DNA of 13,208 bases from Caldisericia bacterium (GTDB lineage Bacteria > Caldisericota > Caldisericia > UBA6126 > JAGPKI01). Positions 1 through 7,264 of the stretch are shown here, piece after piece. The notes below the pieces were generated by a model, which was given only the letters and a program-made list of their open reading frames with translations, ran no database searches and was not told the DNA's origin. The translations under genes were made by a program, and so were the position numbers. The number at the start of each line of letters is the position of its first letter. The first letter of the stretch is position 1. Location of the stretch: NCBI GenBank assembly GCA_018054005.1, contig JAGPKI010000031.1, positions 1 through 13,208 on the forward strand, read 5' to 3'.

Positions 1-1032
1 ATATTTTTCTTCTATATCTATCCAAAAAGCCAGACTATACGCGTAACCTACATCCTGTCCAGTTATAGCTTCCCATTTTAGGAGATTTAAATTTTCACCT
101 TTACTATCAACTATGTTTTTTATCCGTCCATTAAGCATCTTATTCTTTAATTCATTGTCAGTTTGTTCTAATATCTTTAAGGAAGTATATTCCGCTAAAC
201 CATCACCAACCCATCGAAGGTATTTATTTTTGAAGTATAGAGGAGCTTTTTTCAATATTAAATTTGTTTCAGTTGTTTCATGTGTATAAATCCAATATAT
301 CTGCTCTTTGTCATTAATGTTAATTGGTAAGGCACTCTCTTTTAAGTCGCCAATTGTAGAAACATTTTTAGATTTTGTAAGCAAGACACTTAAAGGTTCT
401 AAAGAAGAAATACCAAGAACTTGCTTTATTTTAAGGTTTATATCTTTTAATGTTTCAGCTAACTTTTGTGCATTATCCAGATCTTCTTTGTTGTGATATA
501 CTTTTATTCCATTCTTTTCATAAAGGTTTAATGATGAAAGGTTAATTACATCAAATTCTTCGCTTTCGTCGGTAATTTTAATTGTTTTACCACCAATTTC
601 ATAATAAAAATCTCCAGCCTTTAGCCCTTCTTTGCTAATTTTTAGAAGGGGGTTTTCTTCTACAAGAGTAGAGGTTAATTTTGCAGTAAAGATACCGCCA
701 GAATCTGTTGTTAGATTTGATTCAGAACCATCTGGTGAAACCATAATTATAGATACATCTTGAATAGGTTTATTGTGTTTATCCTTTATAATGATAGGTA
801 TTGGAATTCCATTATTTTTTGTGAGTTTTTCTATAGATTTATTCTTTACGAATTTTACCAAAGTACCTGGTAGGATGTCATTTAATTTGACTTCCCAGAC
901 TGAAGCATTTTTATCTTTTGGCCTGACAACCTTCATATTATTGATATAAAAATAAAATATAACTACAGCAACGAATGCAATAATGATTATTAATATAGTA
1001 ATTAATCCGCTTAATAAGTTTAGAGAAACCAT
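1..1032 (-). CDS. Membrane-anchored protein with degenerate gluzincin (peptidase MA-like) domain, 3' end outside window
   Basis: The minus-strand frame is open from ATG at 1032 to base 1 (344 codons, no stop), so the C-terminus lies outside the window. Residues 5-30 are a strongly hydrophobic segment, an N-terminal anchor or uncleaved signal. Residues about 75-150 look like a small beta-rich domain resembling carboxypeptidase-regulatory/Ig-like modules (for example PDGSESNLTTDSGGIFTAKL). Residues about 170-344 resemble the peptidase MA/gluzincin fold: YTHETTET at 249-256 sits where HExxH belongs, WVGDGLAEY at 274-282 where W-x-x-EGLAEY belongs, and AYSLAFW at 331-337 follows as in that family. 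The second zinc His is Glu255 and the third-ligand Glu is Asp277, so zinc proteolysis is doubtful. A purine-rich AGAAGGAAAGG lies just upstream of the ATG, and a GTG directly precedes it in frame. The gene is transcribed divergently from the operon. Family assignment is by motif only. Confidence 0.8.
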   Translation of the reverse strand, partial: MVSLNLLSGLITILIIIIAFVAVVIFYFYINNMKVVRPKDKNASVWEVKLNDILPGTLVKFVKNKSIEKLTKNNGIPIPIIIKDKHNKPIQDVSIIMVSPDGSESNLTTDSGGIFTAKLTSTLVEENPLLKISKEGLKAGDFYYEIGGKTIKITDESEEFDVINLSSLNLYEKNGIKVYHNKEDLDNAQKLAETLKDINLKIKQVLGISSLEPLSVLLTKSKNVSTIGDLKESALPININDKEQIYWIYTHETTETNLILKKAPLYFKNKYLRWVGDGLAEYTSLKILEQTDNELKNKMLNGRIKNIVDSKGENLNLLKWEAITGQDVGYAYSLAFWIDIEEKY

Positions 1033-1119
1033 CACCCTTTCCTTCTTAAACTTAGAATTCTTGCATTTTTTATTAGCTTAAATGCTTAAAACTCGCTTTA
1101 ATTAATTTATAGATTTGTG

Positions 1120-1139
1120 TTAATTACAATTAATTACAT
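1120..1139. repeat. Two tandem TTAATTACA copies, 10-bp period
   Basis: TTAATTACA occurs at 1120-1128 and again at 1130-1138, giving a 10-bp period (one helical turn) with a TAATTA palindrome in each copy. It lies about 90 bp upstream of the minus-strand gene start, so it could be an operator. In DNA this AT-rich a chance origin is equally possible. Confidence 0.3.
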
Positions 1140-1324
1140 AACATTTAAAGTATATTACATTTACAAAACTTATAAACAAAAACTACTAAAAATCTTAAAT
1201 TCTTGAAAATAACATTAAATAATGACTTTAAAATAGTTGAAGATTTTGTAAAACACAACAATTTATACCTATTAAGATCACTAATTCTTTTGTTTCCAAT
1301 ATTGATTGAAATATAACTTAATTT

Positions 1325-1336
1325 CCTCATAGGAGG
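1325..1336 (+). other. Short hairpin CCTC-ATAG-GAGG that would hide an AGGAGG
   Basis: CCTC (1325-1328) and GAGG (1333-1336) form a 4-bp GC-rich stem with an ATAG loop. It covers a perfect AGGAGG at 1331-1336 in an otherwise AT-rich spacer. No start codon with a usable frame follows within normal distance, so a role in translation is not supported. It could be a remnant of a decayed gene or part of a small RNA. Confidence 0.2.
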
Positions 1337-1615
1337 CGCAATTCCAAATTTAAAAAGCTATCGGAGGGTATTGTAAATCAAAAAAATAAAATTTGAAAAT
1401 ATTTAAAGATTTTAAAAAAATTTTTGTTTTCTCTAATAGCGAATTTTATAAGTGCAAATTTAAATCGGTATAATGATAAATTATAAATTAAAAATACTTC
1501 AATTTTCTTTTAAAGTTGAAATCATAAATAAATAACTCGTTAATAATCAAAATGAATAGTAAAAAAATTTATAGACTGAATTACCATACTTTATTAAAAT
1601 TGTTTTATTGAACAT

Positions 1616-1644
1616 TTGATAAAATTTGTTATTTATTATATTTA
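1616..1644 (+). promoter_or_regulatory. Candidate sigma-70 type promoter for the operon
   Basis: TTGATA (1616-1621) is followed after 17 nt by TATTTA (1639-1644). An overlapping alternative -10, TATATT, sits at 1637-1642. Transcription would start near 1650, giving a leader of about 20 nt before ATG 1674. The background is so AT-rich that matches arise by chance. Other candidates upstream are TATAAT at 1469-1474 and TTGAAA at 1516-1521 with TAATAA at 1541-1546. Confidence 0.25.
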
Positions 1645-1673
1645 AGAAATTTGGTTTAAATAGGGGGTAATTA

Positions 1674-2093
1674 ATGAGTGATGTTTTAGGGTATCTTCTA
1701 CCAGATGATCTTTATTATCACAAAGAACATATGTGGGTAAAACTTGAAGGTAACATTGCTACAGTTGGAGTCACTGATTTCTATCAAAAGCTCGCAGGTG
1801 AAATTTCATATATTGAGCTACCATTAGAAGGAGACGAAGTAAGTGCAGACGATGTAGTAGGAACTGTTGAGACTGGTAAATGGGTTGGGAAAATTTTTGC
1901 CCCTTTATCAGGAACAATAAAAGAAACAAATCCAGATATTAGCGATGATCCAACTCTTCCAAATCAAGATCCATATGGAAAAGGATGGCTTTTTAAAATT
2001 GAAGTTTCAAATTTAGAAGAAGAAATTAATAATCTTTATAAAGGTGAAGCTGCAATAGAGTGGCAAAAAGAAGAAATTGAAAAGCATAAATAA
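1674..2093 (+). CDS. gcvH: GcvH-like lipoyl carrier protein
   Basis: A 139-residue protein of the glycine cleavage H / lipoyl-domain family, close to the usual H-protein length. The N-terminal stretch YYHKEHMWVKLEGN and the segment ATVGVTDFYQKLAGEISYIELP match the H-protein pattern. The lipoyl hairpin is VETGKWVGKIFAPLSG (65-80), and Lys69 aligns with the lipoylated lysine of the usual ESVK motif; the motif is unusual in being ETGK. NPDISDDPTLPNQDPYGKGWLFKIE is the typical C-terminal part of the domain. The start is ATG after AGGGGGT (1662-1668). It is the first gene of the operon, 15 nt before fumarase alpha. No gcvT, gcvP or lpd is present, so a glycine-cleavage role is unsupported here. 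The neighbouring hdr genes recall the lipoate-binding proteins (LbpA) that go with Hdr-like complexes in sulfur oxidisers. Family is sure; role is inferred. Confidence 0.9.
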   Translation: MSDVLGYLLPDDLYYHKEHMWVKLEGNIATVGVTDFYQKLAGEISYIELPLEGDEVSADDVVGTVETGKWVGKIFAPLSGTIKETNPDISDDPTLPNQDPYGKGWLFKIEVSNLEEEINNLYKGEAAIEWQKEEIEKHK

Positions 2094-2097
2094 TAAA

Positions 2098-2103
2098 GGG
2101 GTG
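2098..2103 (+). promoter_or_regulatory. RBS deciding the TTG start of fumarase alpha
   Basis: GGGGTG, preceded by AAA, ends 5 nt before TTG at 2109. The encoded N-terminus (REINVSQII) is typical for the family, and no ATG or GTG lies nearby in frame, so TTG is the likely start. Confidence 0.55.
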
Positions 2104-2108
2104 CTAAA

Positions 2109-2954
2109 TTGAGAGAGATAAATGTTTCTCAAATTATACCTGTTGTAAAAAAGCTTTGCATTGATGCAAACTACTATGTTAATGAAGACTTATTAAAAAA
2201 ACTAAAGGAATTTATGGAAAAAGAAGAATCTCCTGTTGGCAAAGAAATCCTTTCCCAAATTATTAAAAATGATGAGCTTGCTGGAGAACTACAAATACCT
2301 ATGTGTCAGGACACAGGAGTAGCTTTATTTTTTATCGAACTTGGGCAGGATGTTCACATTGTTGGTGGAGATTTTTATGATTCTATAAATGAAGGTGTTA
2401 GGCAGGGTTATATTGATGGATATTTAAGAAAATCATTAGTTTCAGACCCAGTAATTGAACGTAAAAATACAAAAGATAATACTCCTGCAATAATCCACAC
2501 TAAGATTGTTCCAGGTGATAAGATAAAAATAGACTTCGCCCCTAAAGGTGGAGGCTCAGAAAATATGAGTGAAGTGAAAATGATGACAGCAGCAGATGGT
2601 ATTGAAGGTGTCAAGAAATTTGTCATAGATAGAGTGAAAAGAGCTGGAGGTAATCCTTGTCCACCAATAATTGTTGGAGTGGGTATTGGTGGAGACTTCG
2701 AACAATGTGCAATACTATCCAAAAAAGCTCTTTTAAGACCTCTGAATGAAGAAAATCCTGATCCAAAATGGCACGCAGTGGAAGAAGAACTACTTCATAA
2801 AATTAATAATTTAGGTATTGGGCCAATGGGTCTGGGTGGTAGAACTACCGCTTTAGCAGTAAATATATTAACTTTTCCCTGTCATATAGCAAGCATGCCA
2901 GTTGCTGTAAATATTCAATGCCATGCTGCAAGACATAAAAGCGCAATTATATAA
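2109..2954 (+). CDS. fumA: Fumarate hydratase class I, alpha subunit
   Basis: This is the 281-residue alpha subunit of the two-subunit, [4Fe-4S]-dependent class I fumarase, which interconverts malate and fumarate in the cytosol. The length is normal for the split form. Three cysteines fit the cluster ligands: Cys66 in PMCQDTG, Cys200 in GGDFEQCAILSKKALLRP, and Cys271 in NIQCHAARH. Other family signatures are APKGGGSENMS (144-154), PPIIVGVGIGGD (185-196) and GPMGLGGRTTALAV (238-251). Translation probably starts at TTG. Tartrate dehydratase (TtdA) is the main alternative because the families are homologous, but the adjacent fumarate reductase and malic enzyme favour fumarase. The beta subunit starts 20 nt downstream. 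This iron-sulfur class is oxygen-sensitive, which fits an anaerobe. Confidence 0.93.
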   Translation: MREINVSQIIPVVKKLCIDANYYVNEDLLKKLKEFMEKEESPVGKEILSQIIKNDELAGELQIPMCQDTGVALFFIELGQDVHIVGGDFYDSINEGVRQGYIDGYLRKSLVSDPVIERKNTKDNTPAIIHTKIVPGDKIKIDFAPKGGGSENMSEVKMMTAADGIEGVKKFVIDRVKRAGGNPCPPIIVGVGIGGDFEQCAILSKKALLRPLNEENPDPKWHAVEEELLHKINNLGIGPMGLGGRTTALAVNILTFPCHIASMPVAVNIQCHAARHKSAII

Positions 2955-2974
2955 GAAGGGAAGTTTAATAAAAG

Positions 2975-3541
2975 ATGGGAAATGAAATCAAATTAAATAC
3001 TCCCTTAGTGGAGGATGAAATCACTAAATTAAAAATTGGCGATAAAGTGCTACTTAATGGAAAAATTTATTCAGCAAGAGACGCAGCCCACAAAAGACTT
3101 GTTGAACTTGTGAAATCCAATAAGCCCCTCCCATTTGATATAAAGAATCAAGTTATATATTATGTTGGTCCTTCACCAGCAAAGCCTGGAATGGCAGTAG
3201 GTTCTGCTGGACCTACGACAAGTTCTCGTATGGATCCTTATACTCCCATTCTTCTTGATAACGGGTTAAAAGGTATGATAGGAAAAGGTGAAAGGAAAAA
3301 AGAAGTTATTGATTCAATTGTAAAAAATAAAGCAATTTACTTTATTGCGATTGGTGGAGCTGGAGCACTATTAGCTCAGGCAATTAAAAGTGCCAAACTT
3401 ATAGCCTATGAAGATCTTGGTGCTGAAGCTATTATGGAATTTTATGTTGAAAATTTTCCTGTAATTGTTGGAATAGATACAACTGGTAGAGATTTATATG
3501 CTGAAGGTGTAAAAAAGTATCAAATCTTGGAGGAAGTTTAA
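2975..3541 (+). CDS. fumB: Fumarate hydratase class I, beta subunit
   Basis: This 188-residue protein supplies the second half of the class I fumarase active site. Recognisable motifs are SARDAAHKR (33-41), GPTTSSRMDPYTP (79-91), GKGERK (103-108), the glycine-rich IGGAGALLAQ, and YEDLGAEAIMEF (145-156), which is typical of FumA C-terminal/TtdB proteins. Its length is normal for a stand-alone beta subunit. The start is ATG 20 nt after the alpha subunit, with GAAGGGAAG upstream. Its stop overlaps the start of hdrA by one base (TAATG), and a strong GGAGGAAG for hdrA lies inside its 3' end, so translation of the two is likely coupled. That ties the fumarase physically to the Hdr genes in one transcript. 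Confidence 0.93.
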   Translation: MGNEIKLNTPLVEDEITKLKIGDKVLLNGKIYSARDAAHKRLVELVKSNKPLPFDIKNQVIYYVGPSPAKPGMAVGSAGPTTSSRMDPYTPILLDNGLKGMIGKGERKKEVIDSIVKNKAIYFIAIGGAGALLAQAIKSAKLIAYEDLGAEAIMEFYVENFPVIVGIDTTGRDLYAEGVKKYQILEEV

Positions 3542-5940
3542 TGCGTATTGGTGTGTATATCTGCCATTGTGGTGGAAATATTTCTGATGTAGTCGATGTT
3601 AAAAAGGTTGCTGAAAGTGTAAAAGATAATGAAGGAGTTACTTTCGTCCGTGATGTAGAACATATGTGTTCAGAAGAGGGTCAAAAATACATTATTGATG
3701 ATATTAAAGAACATAATCTTGATCACATAGTTGTTGCCTCATGCTCACCACTTTTTCATGAAAAAACATTCATGAAAACAGTTGAAAAAGCCGGCTTAAA
3801 TGCATACAACTTTGAAATGGCAAATATTAGAGAGCAATGTTCCTGGTGTCATTTCAGTAAGGGTGCAGCTACAAGTAAAGCGATAGACCTTGTTAATATG
3901 GCTTTAGCTAAAGTACGATCAGATATACCTCTTGAGAGACAAAAATTACCAATAGGTAGACGTGTTTTAGTGATAGGTGGAGGAATTACTGGTATTCAGG
4001 CAAGCCTTGATCTTGGTGATTCAGGTTTTGAAGTCTATCTTGTAGAGAAAGAACCTGCAATTGGTGGAATGATGGCAAAGCTATCAAAAACATTTCCAAC
4101 AGAGGATTGTGCTACCTGTATCATAGGCCCAAAACTGGCTGATTGTGCAGAGCACCCTAATATCAATCTTATGACATATTCCGAAATAGAAAGTATTACA
4201 GGTTATCTTGGTAATTTTAATGTAACTGTTAGGAAAAAACCAAGATATGTTGATATAGATAAATGTGTTGCATGCGGGATATGTGCTGATAAATGTCCTG
4301 TTAAAGTACCAGATGAGTTTAATGAAGGATTATCTTTAAGAAAGGCAATATATGTTCAAAATCCCGTTGCAGTACCAAGAAAGTATTTAATTGATGAGAA
4401 AAACTGTAAAAGACTTGTCCAGGGTGGTAAAATATGTGGGATATGTGAAAAGTTATGTACTCAAGGTGCAATAAACTTTGAAGACAAAGAAGAACTTATA
4501 AGCTTTAACGTTGATACAATTATTACAGCAACAGGTTACGAATTATTTGATCCCGAGAAAAAGCCAGTTTATGGTTTTGGGAAATATTCCAATGTTTTAA
4601 CAGCGCTACAACTTGAGAGAATTATCGCAACTGGTTCTTCTGGTCCTCCACTTAAACCAATTGGTAAAAGAGTTGCATTTATACAATGTGTTGGATCAAG
4701 AGATGAACAAGTAGATAGAGAAAATTGCTCAAGGATATGCTGTATGTATGCAACTAAACTTGCTCAATTGCTTAAAAGGTTAGATCCATCAAGAGACATT
4801 TATATATTCTATACAGATTTGCGTGCATATGGAAAAGGATTTGAAGAATATTATAAGAGGGCACAAAATGCAGGAATAAAGTATATTCGTGGGAGAGTTG
4901 CAGAAATTCGAGAAGATTCTCAATCCAAAAAGCTTCACATACTTTCAGAAGATACTCTAAGCAGGAAGATGATAGAAGGGGAATTTGACCTTGTAGTTTT
5001 ATCAACCGGCATTGTTCCATCAAGTGGAAGTGAGCAAATTGCAGATATTCTTAAACTTGCAAGAAGTGCTGATGGTTTCTTACAAGAGGCTCACCCTAAA
5101 TTTAGGCCAGTTGACACTCTTATAGATGGTGTTTTTATTGCAGGATGCGCTCAAGGTCCCAAAGATATTCCTGATTCAGTTGCACAGGGAAGTGCTTCTG
5201 CTTCAAGAGCAATGAGGCTTATGAACAAAGGTGTATTTGAAATAGAACCAATTATTGCTTTTGTCCATAATGACATTTGTGATGGTTGTGGTTTATGTAT
5301 AAATAGTTGTCCACTTAAAGCTATATCAATTGAAAATGGAAAAGCTAAAATTAATGAGGTTATATGTAAGGGCTGTGGTATGTGTATAGCCGATTGCCCG
5401 AATGATGCTTTAGACCTTCGATACTATACTAATAAACAGTTAATGGAACAGATAGATGAAGCTTTAAAGACAAAGAAGGAAGGCGAAACGAGAATCCTTG
5501 TTTTTGCTGATAATACCTGCACTTATAGACTTGCTGATAATATAGGAACGGCAAGATTATCTTATCCAGCCGAAACAAGAATTATAAGGGTGCCGAGCGT
5601 TAGTAGGATTACTCCAAAATTATTATTGTATGCTTTTAAATCAGGTGCTGATGGCATTTTTATGGGTGAATGTGATAATCGTGCATCTCCTTATACTGGA
5701 TCTGTTGATAAAATTAAAAAGAATGTTTCTCTTGTAAAAGAAATACTTAAAAAAGAAGGTATTTCAGAAGAAAGATTAAAATTTGCTGAATTACTTGCTT
5801 CATTGTTAACTGACTTTTATAAACATATTACAGAGCTTACAAAATTTTTGAAGAAGGAAGAACCAATTTCAATAGAGAAAAGAGAAAGGCTTTGGGAGAT
5901 TGCAAAAAATGAATTATTCTCAGAGAGAGTAGAGGCTTAA
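3541..5940 (+). CDS. hdrA: Heterodisulfide reductase subunit A (HdrA) with C-terminal MvhD-like domain
   Basis: A 799-residue FAD and iron-sulfur electron-transfer subunit. In order: an N-terminal HdrA domain with Cys43, Cys68, Cys100 and Cys103; an FAD Rossmann motif GGGITGIQAS (146-155); the HdrA signature DCATCIIGPK (189-198); an inserted ferredoxin module with CVACGICADKCP (242-253) and a second set at Cys289/299/302/306; the signature IQCVGSRD with CSRICC (396-401); AGCAQGPKDIP (535-543); two C-terminal [4Fe-4S] motifs (580-591 and 609-620); and an MvhD-like domain (about 651-770). In methanogens HdrA is the flavin-based bifurcation centre of HdrABC-MvhAGD. The MvhD-like domain keeps only Cys660 and Cys711; other expected cluster cysteines are Asp657, Ser686 and Ser716, so its [2Fe-2S] cluster is probably absent. 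hdrC follows after 1 nt. The family is certain; whether it bifurcates electrons is inference. Confidence 0.95.
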   Translation: MRIGVYICHCGGNISDVVDVKKVAESVKDNEGVTFVRDVEHMCSEEGQKYIIDDIKEHNLDHIVVASCSPLFHEKTFMKTVEKAGLNAYNFEMANIREQCSWCHFSKGAATSKAIDLVNMALAKVRSDIPLERQKLPIGRRVLVIGGGITGIQASLDLGDSGFEVYLVEKEPAIGGMMAKLSKTFPTEDCATCIIGPKLADCAEHPNINLMTYSEIESITGYLGNFNVTVRKKPRYVDIDKCVACGICADKCPVKVPDEFNEGLSLRKAIYVQNPVAVPRKYLIDEKNCKRLVQGGKICGICEKLCTQGAINFEDKEELISFNVDTIITATGYELFDPEKKPVYGFGKYSNVLTALQLERIIATGSSGPPLKPIGKRVAFIQCVGSRDEQVDRENCSRICCMYATKLAQLLKRLDPSRDIYIFYTDLRAYGKGFEEYYKRAQNAGIKYIRGRVAEIREDSQSKKLHILSEDTLSRKMIEGEFDLVVLSTGIVPSSGSEQIADILKLARSADGFLQEAHPKFRPVDTLIDGVFIAGCAQGPKDIPDSVAQGSASASRAMRLMNKGVFEIEPIIAFVHNDICDGCGLCINSCPLKAISIENGKAKINEVICKGCGMCIADCPNDALDLRYYTNKQLMEQIDEALKTKKEGETRILVFADNTCTYRLADNIGTARLSYPAETRIIRVPSVSRITPKLLLYAFKSGADGIFMGECDNRASPYTGSVDKIKKNVSLVKEILKKEGISEERLKFAELLASLLTDFYKHITELTKFLKKEEPISIEKRERLWEIAKNELFSERVEA

Positions 5941-5941
5941 T

Positions 5942-6346
5942 ATGTCTAATAAACTTATACTATCCGATAAAAACGTAGAATTCACAGAAAAGGTTAACGA
6001 AATAAGTGGTGAGGTTGTAACATTGTGCGAGCAATGTGGAACCTGTTCAGGAAGCTGTCCGCTTGTTGCAGAAATGGATATTACACCATCAAATATGATG
6101 AGACTTGTTGAGCTTGGAGATGAAGAAGTCTTAGACACTAAAACTTTCTGGGTATGTGCATCATGCTTTACCTGTACAACGAGATGTCCCAGAGGAATAG
6201 ATATTGCAAAGGTTGGAGAAGCTTTAAGGCAAATAAAATTAAGAAAAGCAATCGATAGAATAGATATTAAAAATATTGCAGAAGAAGACAGGAAAATCTT
6301 ACCTCAGGTTGCTATAGTTGCTGCTTTTAGAAAGTTTACAGGTTAA
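5942..6346 (+). CDS. hdrC: Heterodisulfide reductase subunit C (HdrC)
   Basis: This 134-residue subunit carries two complete [4Fe-4S] motifs, CEQCGTCSGSCP (Cys29/32/35/39) and CASCFTCTTRCP (Cys72/75/78/82). The spacing and PRGIDI sequence after the second motif are those of HdrC. No membrane segment is present, so it is the soluble type that relays electrons between HdrA and HdrB, not the membrane HdrDE type. It starts 1 nt after the hdrA stop with only a weak GTAGAGG upstream, which suggests translational coupling. The next gene, hdrB, follows after 15 nt containing a strong AAGGAGGG. The C-B order after A, all contiguous, is a standard HdrABC set. Confidence 0.93.
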   Translation: MSNKLILSDKNVEFTEKVNEISGEVVTLCEQCGTCSGSCPLVAEMDITPSNMMRLVELGDEEVLDTKTFWVCASCFTCTTRCPRGIDIAKVGEALRQIKLRKAIDRIDIKNIAEEDRKILPQVAIVAAFRKFTG

Positions 6347-6361
6347 AGGAGGGAAGATTTT

Positions 6362-7264
6362 ATGAAAATACCATATTATCCAGGTTGTACTTTAAAAACA
6401 AAAGCAAAAAACTTTGAAATTTCTTCTATTGCTGTAGCTAAATCATTAGGTGTAGAATTTGTAGAGATTCCAAGATGGAATTGCTGTGGGGCTGTACCTT
6501 CTCTTTCTTCGGATGATTTAATAAGGCACTTTGCACCAATTAGAAATTTCATACGTGTTGAGGAAATGAACAAAGCTGGAATTGTTGATAACGAATATAG
6601 AATGGTTACGCTATGTGCTATGTGCTATAATACATTAAAGATGTCAAACTTAAGAATGAGAAGGAATAAAGAAGACCTCGATAAAATTAATGATGTGATG
6701 TATTTAGAGACCGAACATTATAAGCAAGATGTAGAGGTAGTCCACTTTTTAGAAATACTTAAAGATATTGATGCAGATAAATTACAGAAAAATATTAAAA
6801 ATCCCCTACCAGACTTAAAAGTTTCTCCTTATTATGGTTGCACACTATTGCGACCAAAAGAGATAGGAATTGATGATCCAGAAGATCCTAAAATTATGGA
6901 AAATTTATTAACTAATCTTTCCGTAACCCTCGTTAATAATCCATTAAAGACAAGATGTTGTGGTAGTTATCAGGTTGTTTCTGACAAAGATATTATAACT
7001 TCACTTGGATATGACATTTTAAACAATGCAAAGAGGGCTGGAGCAGAAGTTATTGTTACAAGTTGTCCACTTTGCCAGTTTAACCTTGATAGAAGACAAA
7101 AAGATATTATTGAATTACATCACGATTTCGAGCCGATTCCGGTTCTTTATTTTACACAATTAATGGCATTTTTATTTGATCTCGGCGAAGAGACGTATGG
7201 ATTTGAGCAAAATTATATAGACCCTAAAAAAGTATTAAACAGAAAGGAGTTGGTTTCAAATTAA
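6362..7264 (+). CDS. hdrB: Heterodisulfide reductase subunit B (HdrB), two complete CCG domains
   Basis: This 300-residue subunit has two cysteine-rich CCG domains. The first has Cys9, Cys41-Cys42 (WNCCGAV), Cys85 and Cys88 (LCAMC). The second has Cys160 (YYGC), Cys199-Cys200 (RCCG), Cys235 and Cys238 (SCPLC). All ten cysteines that bind the two noncubane [4Fe-4S] clusters in methanogen HdrB are present, so a disulfide-reducing or thiol-oxidising centre is likely intact. This is unlike several HdrB paralogues that lose ligands. Its length is normal. The start is ATG 9 nt after AAGGAGGG. The stop directly abuts the start of the iron-sulfur subunit gene. A bacterium without CoM/CoB would need another thiol/disulfide partner, and the lipoyl protein at the head of the operon is a candidate. 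Confidence 0.94.
   Translation: MKIPYYPGCTLKTKAKNFEISSIAVAKSLGVEFVEIPRWNCCGAVPSLSSDDLIRHFAPIRNFIRVEEMNKAGIVDNEYRMVTLCAMCYNTLKMSNLRMRRNKEDLDKINDVMYLETEHYKQDVEVVHFLEILKDIDADKLQKNIKNPLPDLKVSPYYGCTLLRPKEIGIDDPEDPKIMENLLTNLSVTLVNNPLKTRCCGSYQVVSDKDIITSLGYDILNNAKRAGAEVIVTSCPLCQFNLDRRQKDIIELHHDFEPIPVLYFTQLMAFLFDLGEETYGFEQNYIDPKKVLNRKELVSN

Larger units (their letters stand above)
1036..1673. other. AT-rich divergent intergenic region
   Basis: This 638-base stretch separates the divergent membrane-protein gene from the operon. It is very AT-rich with many A and T runs. I find no tRNA, rRNA, known riboswitch or credible coding frame: the open frames are short and lack a ribosome binding site next to a start. 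It presumably carries promoters in both directions. Two Shine-Dalgarno-like strings on the plus strand (AGGAGG at 1331-1336 and GGAGG at 1363-1367) are not followed by a usable reading frame. Confidence 0.7.

Noticed and set aside
308..496. 62-codon plus-strand frame opposite the peptidase-like gene
   Set aside because: Shadow of the minus-strand gene that is open across all of 1-1032.
1203..1316. Plus-strand 37-codon frame from TTG (LKITLNNDFKIVEDF...)
   Set aside because: The translation looks mildly protein-like, but there is no ribosome binding site, no ATG or GTG, and no recognisable family; possibly a relic at most.
1145..1330. Minus-strand open frame of 61 codons in the intergenic region
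   Set aside because: The sequence upstream of its ATG (GCGCCTCCT) is not a ribosome binding site, composition is low-complexity AT-driven, and no family is recognisable.
1370..1673. Glycine riboswitch or other leader upstream of the gcvH-like gene
   Set aside because: The region lacks the GC-bearing conserved core and paired stems of a glycine aptamer; it is nearly all A/T.
1674..2093. Glycine cleavage system operon
   Set aside because: No gcvT, gcvP or lpd lies in the window; the gene is joined to fumarase and hdr genes instead.
2408..2722. 104-codon minus-strand frame inside fumarase alpha
   Set aside because: Antisense shadow of a clearly conserved coding sequence, with no ribosome binding site.
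3541..7264. sHdr sulfur-oxidation cluster
   Set aside because: That cluster has characteristic extra partners (such as a second HdrB-like subunit and sulfur-transfer proteins) that are missing here, and HdrB is of the full ten-cysteine type next to fumarate reductase genes.
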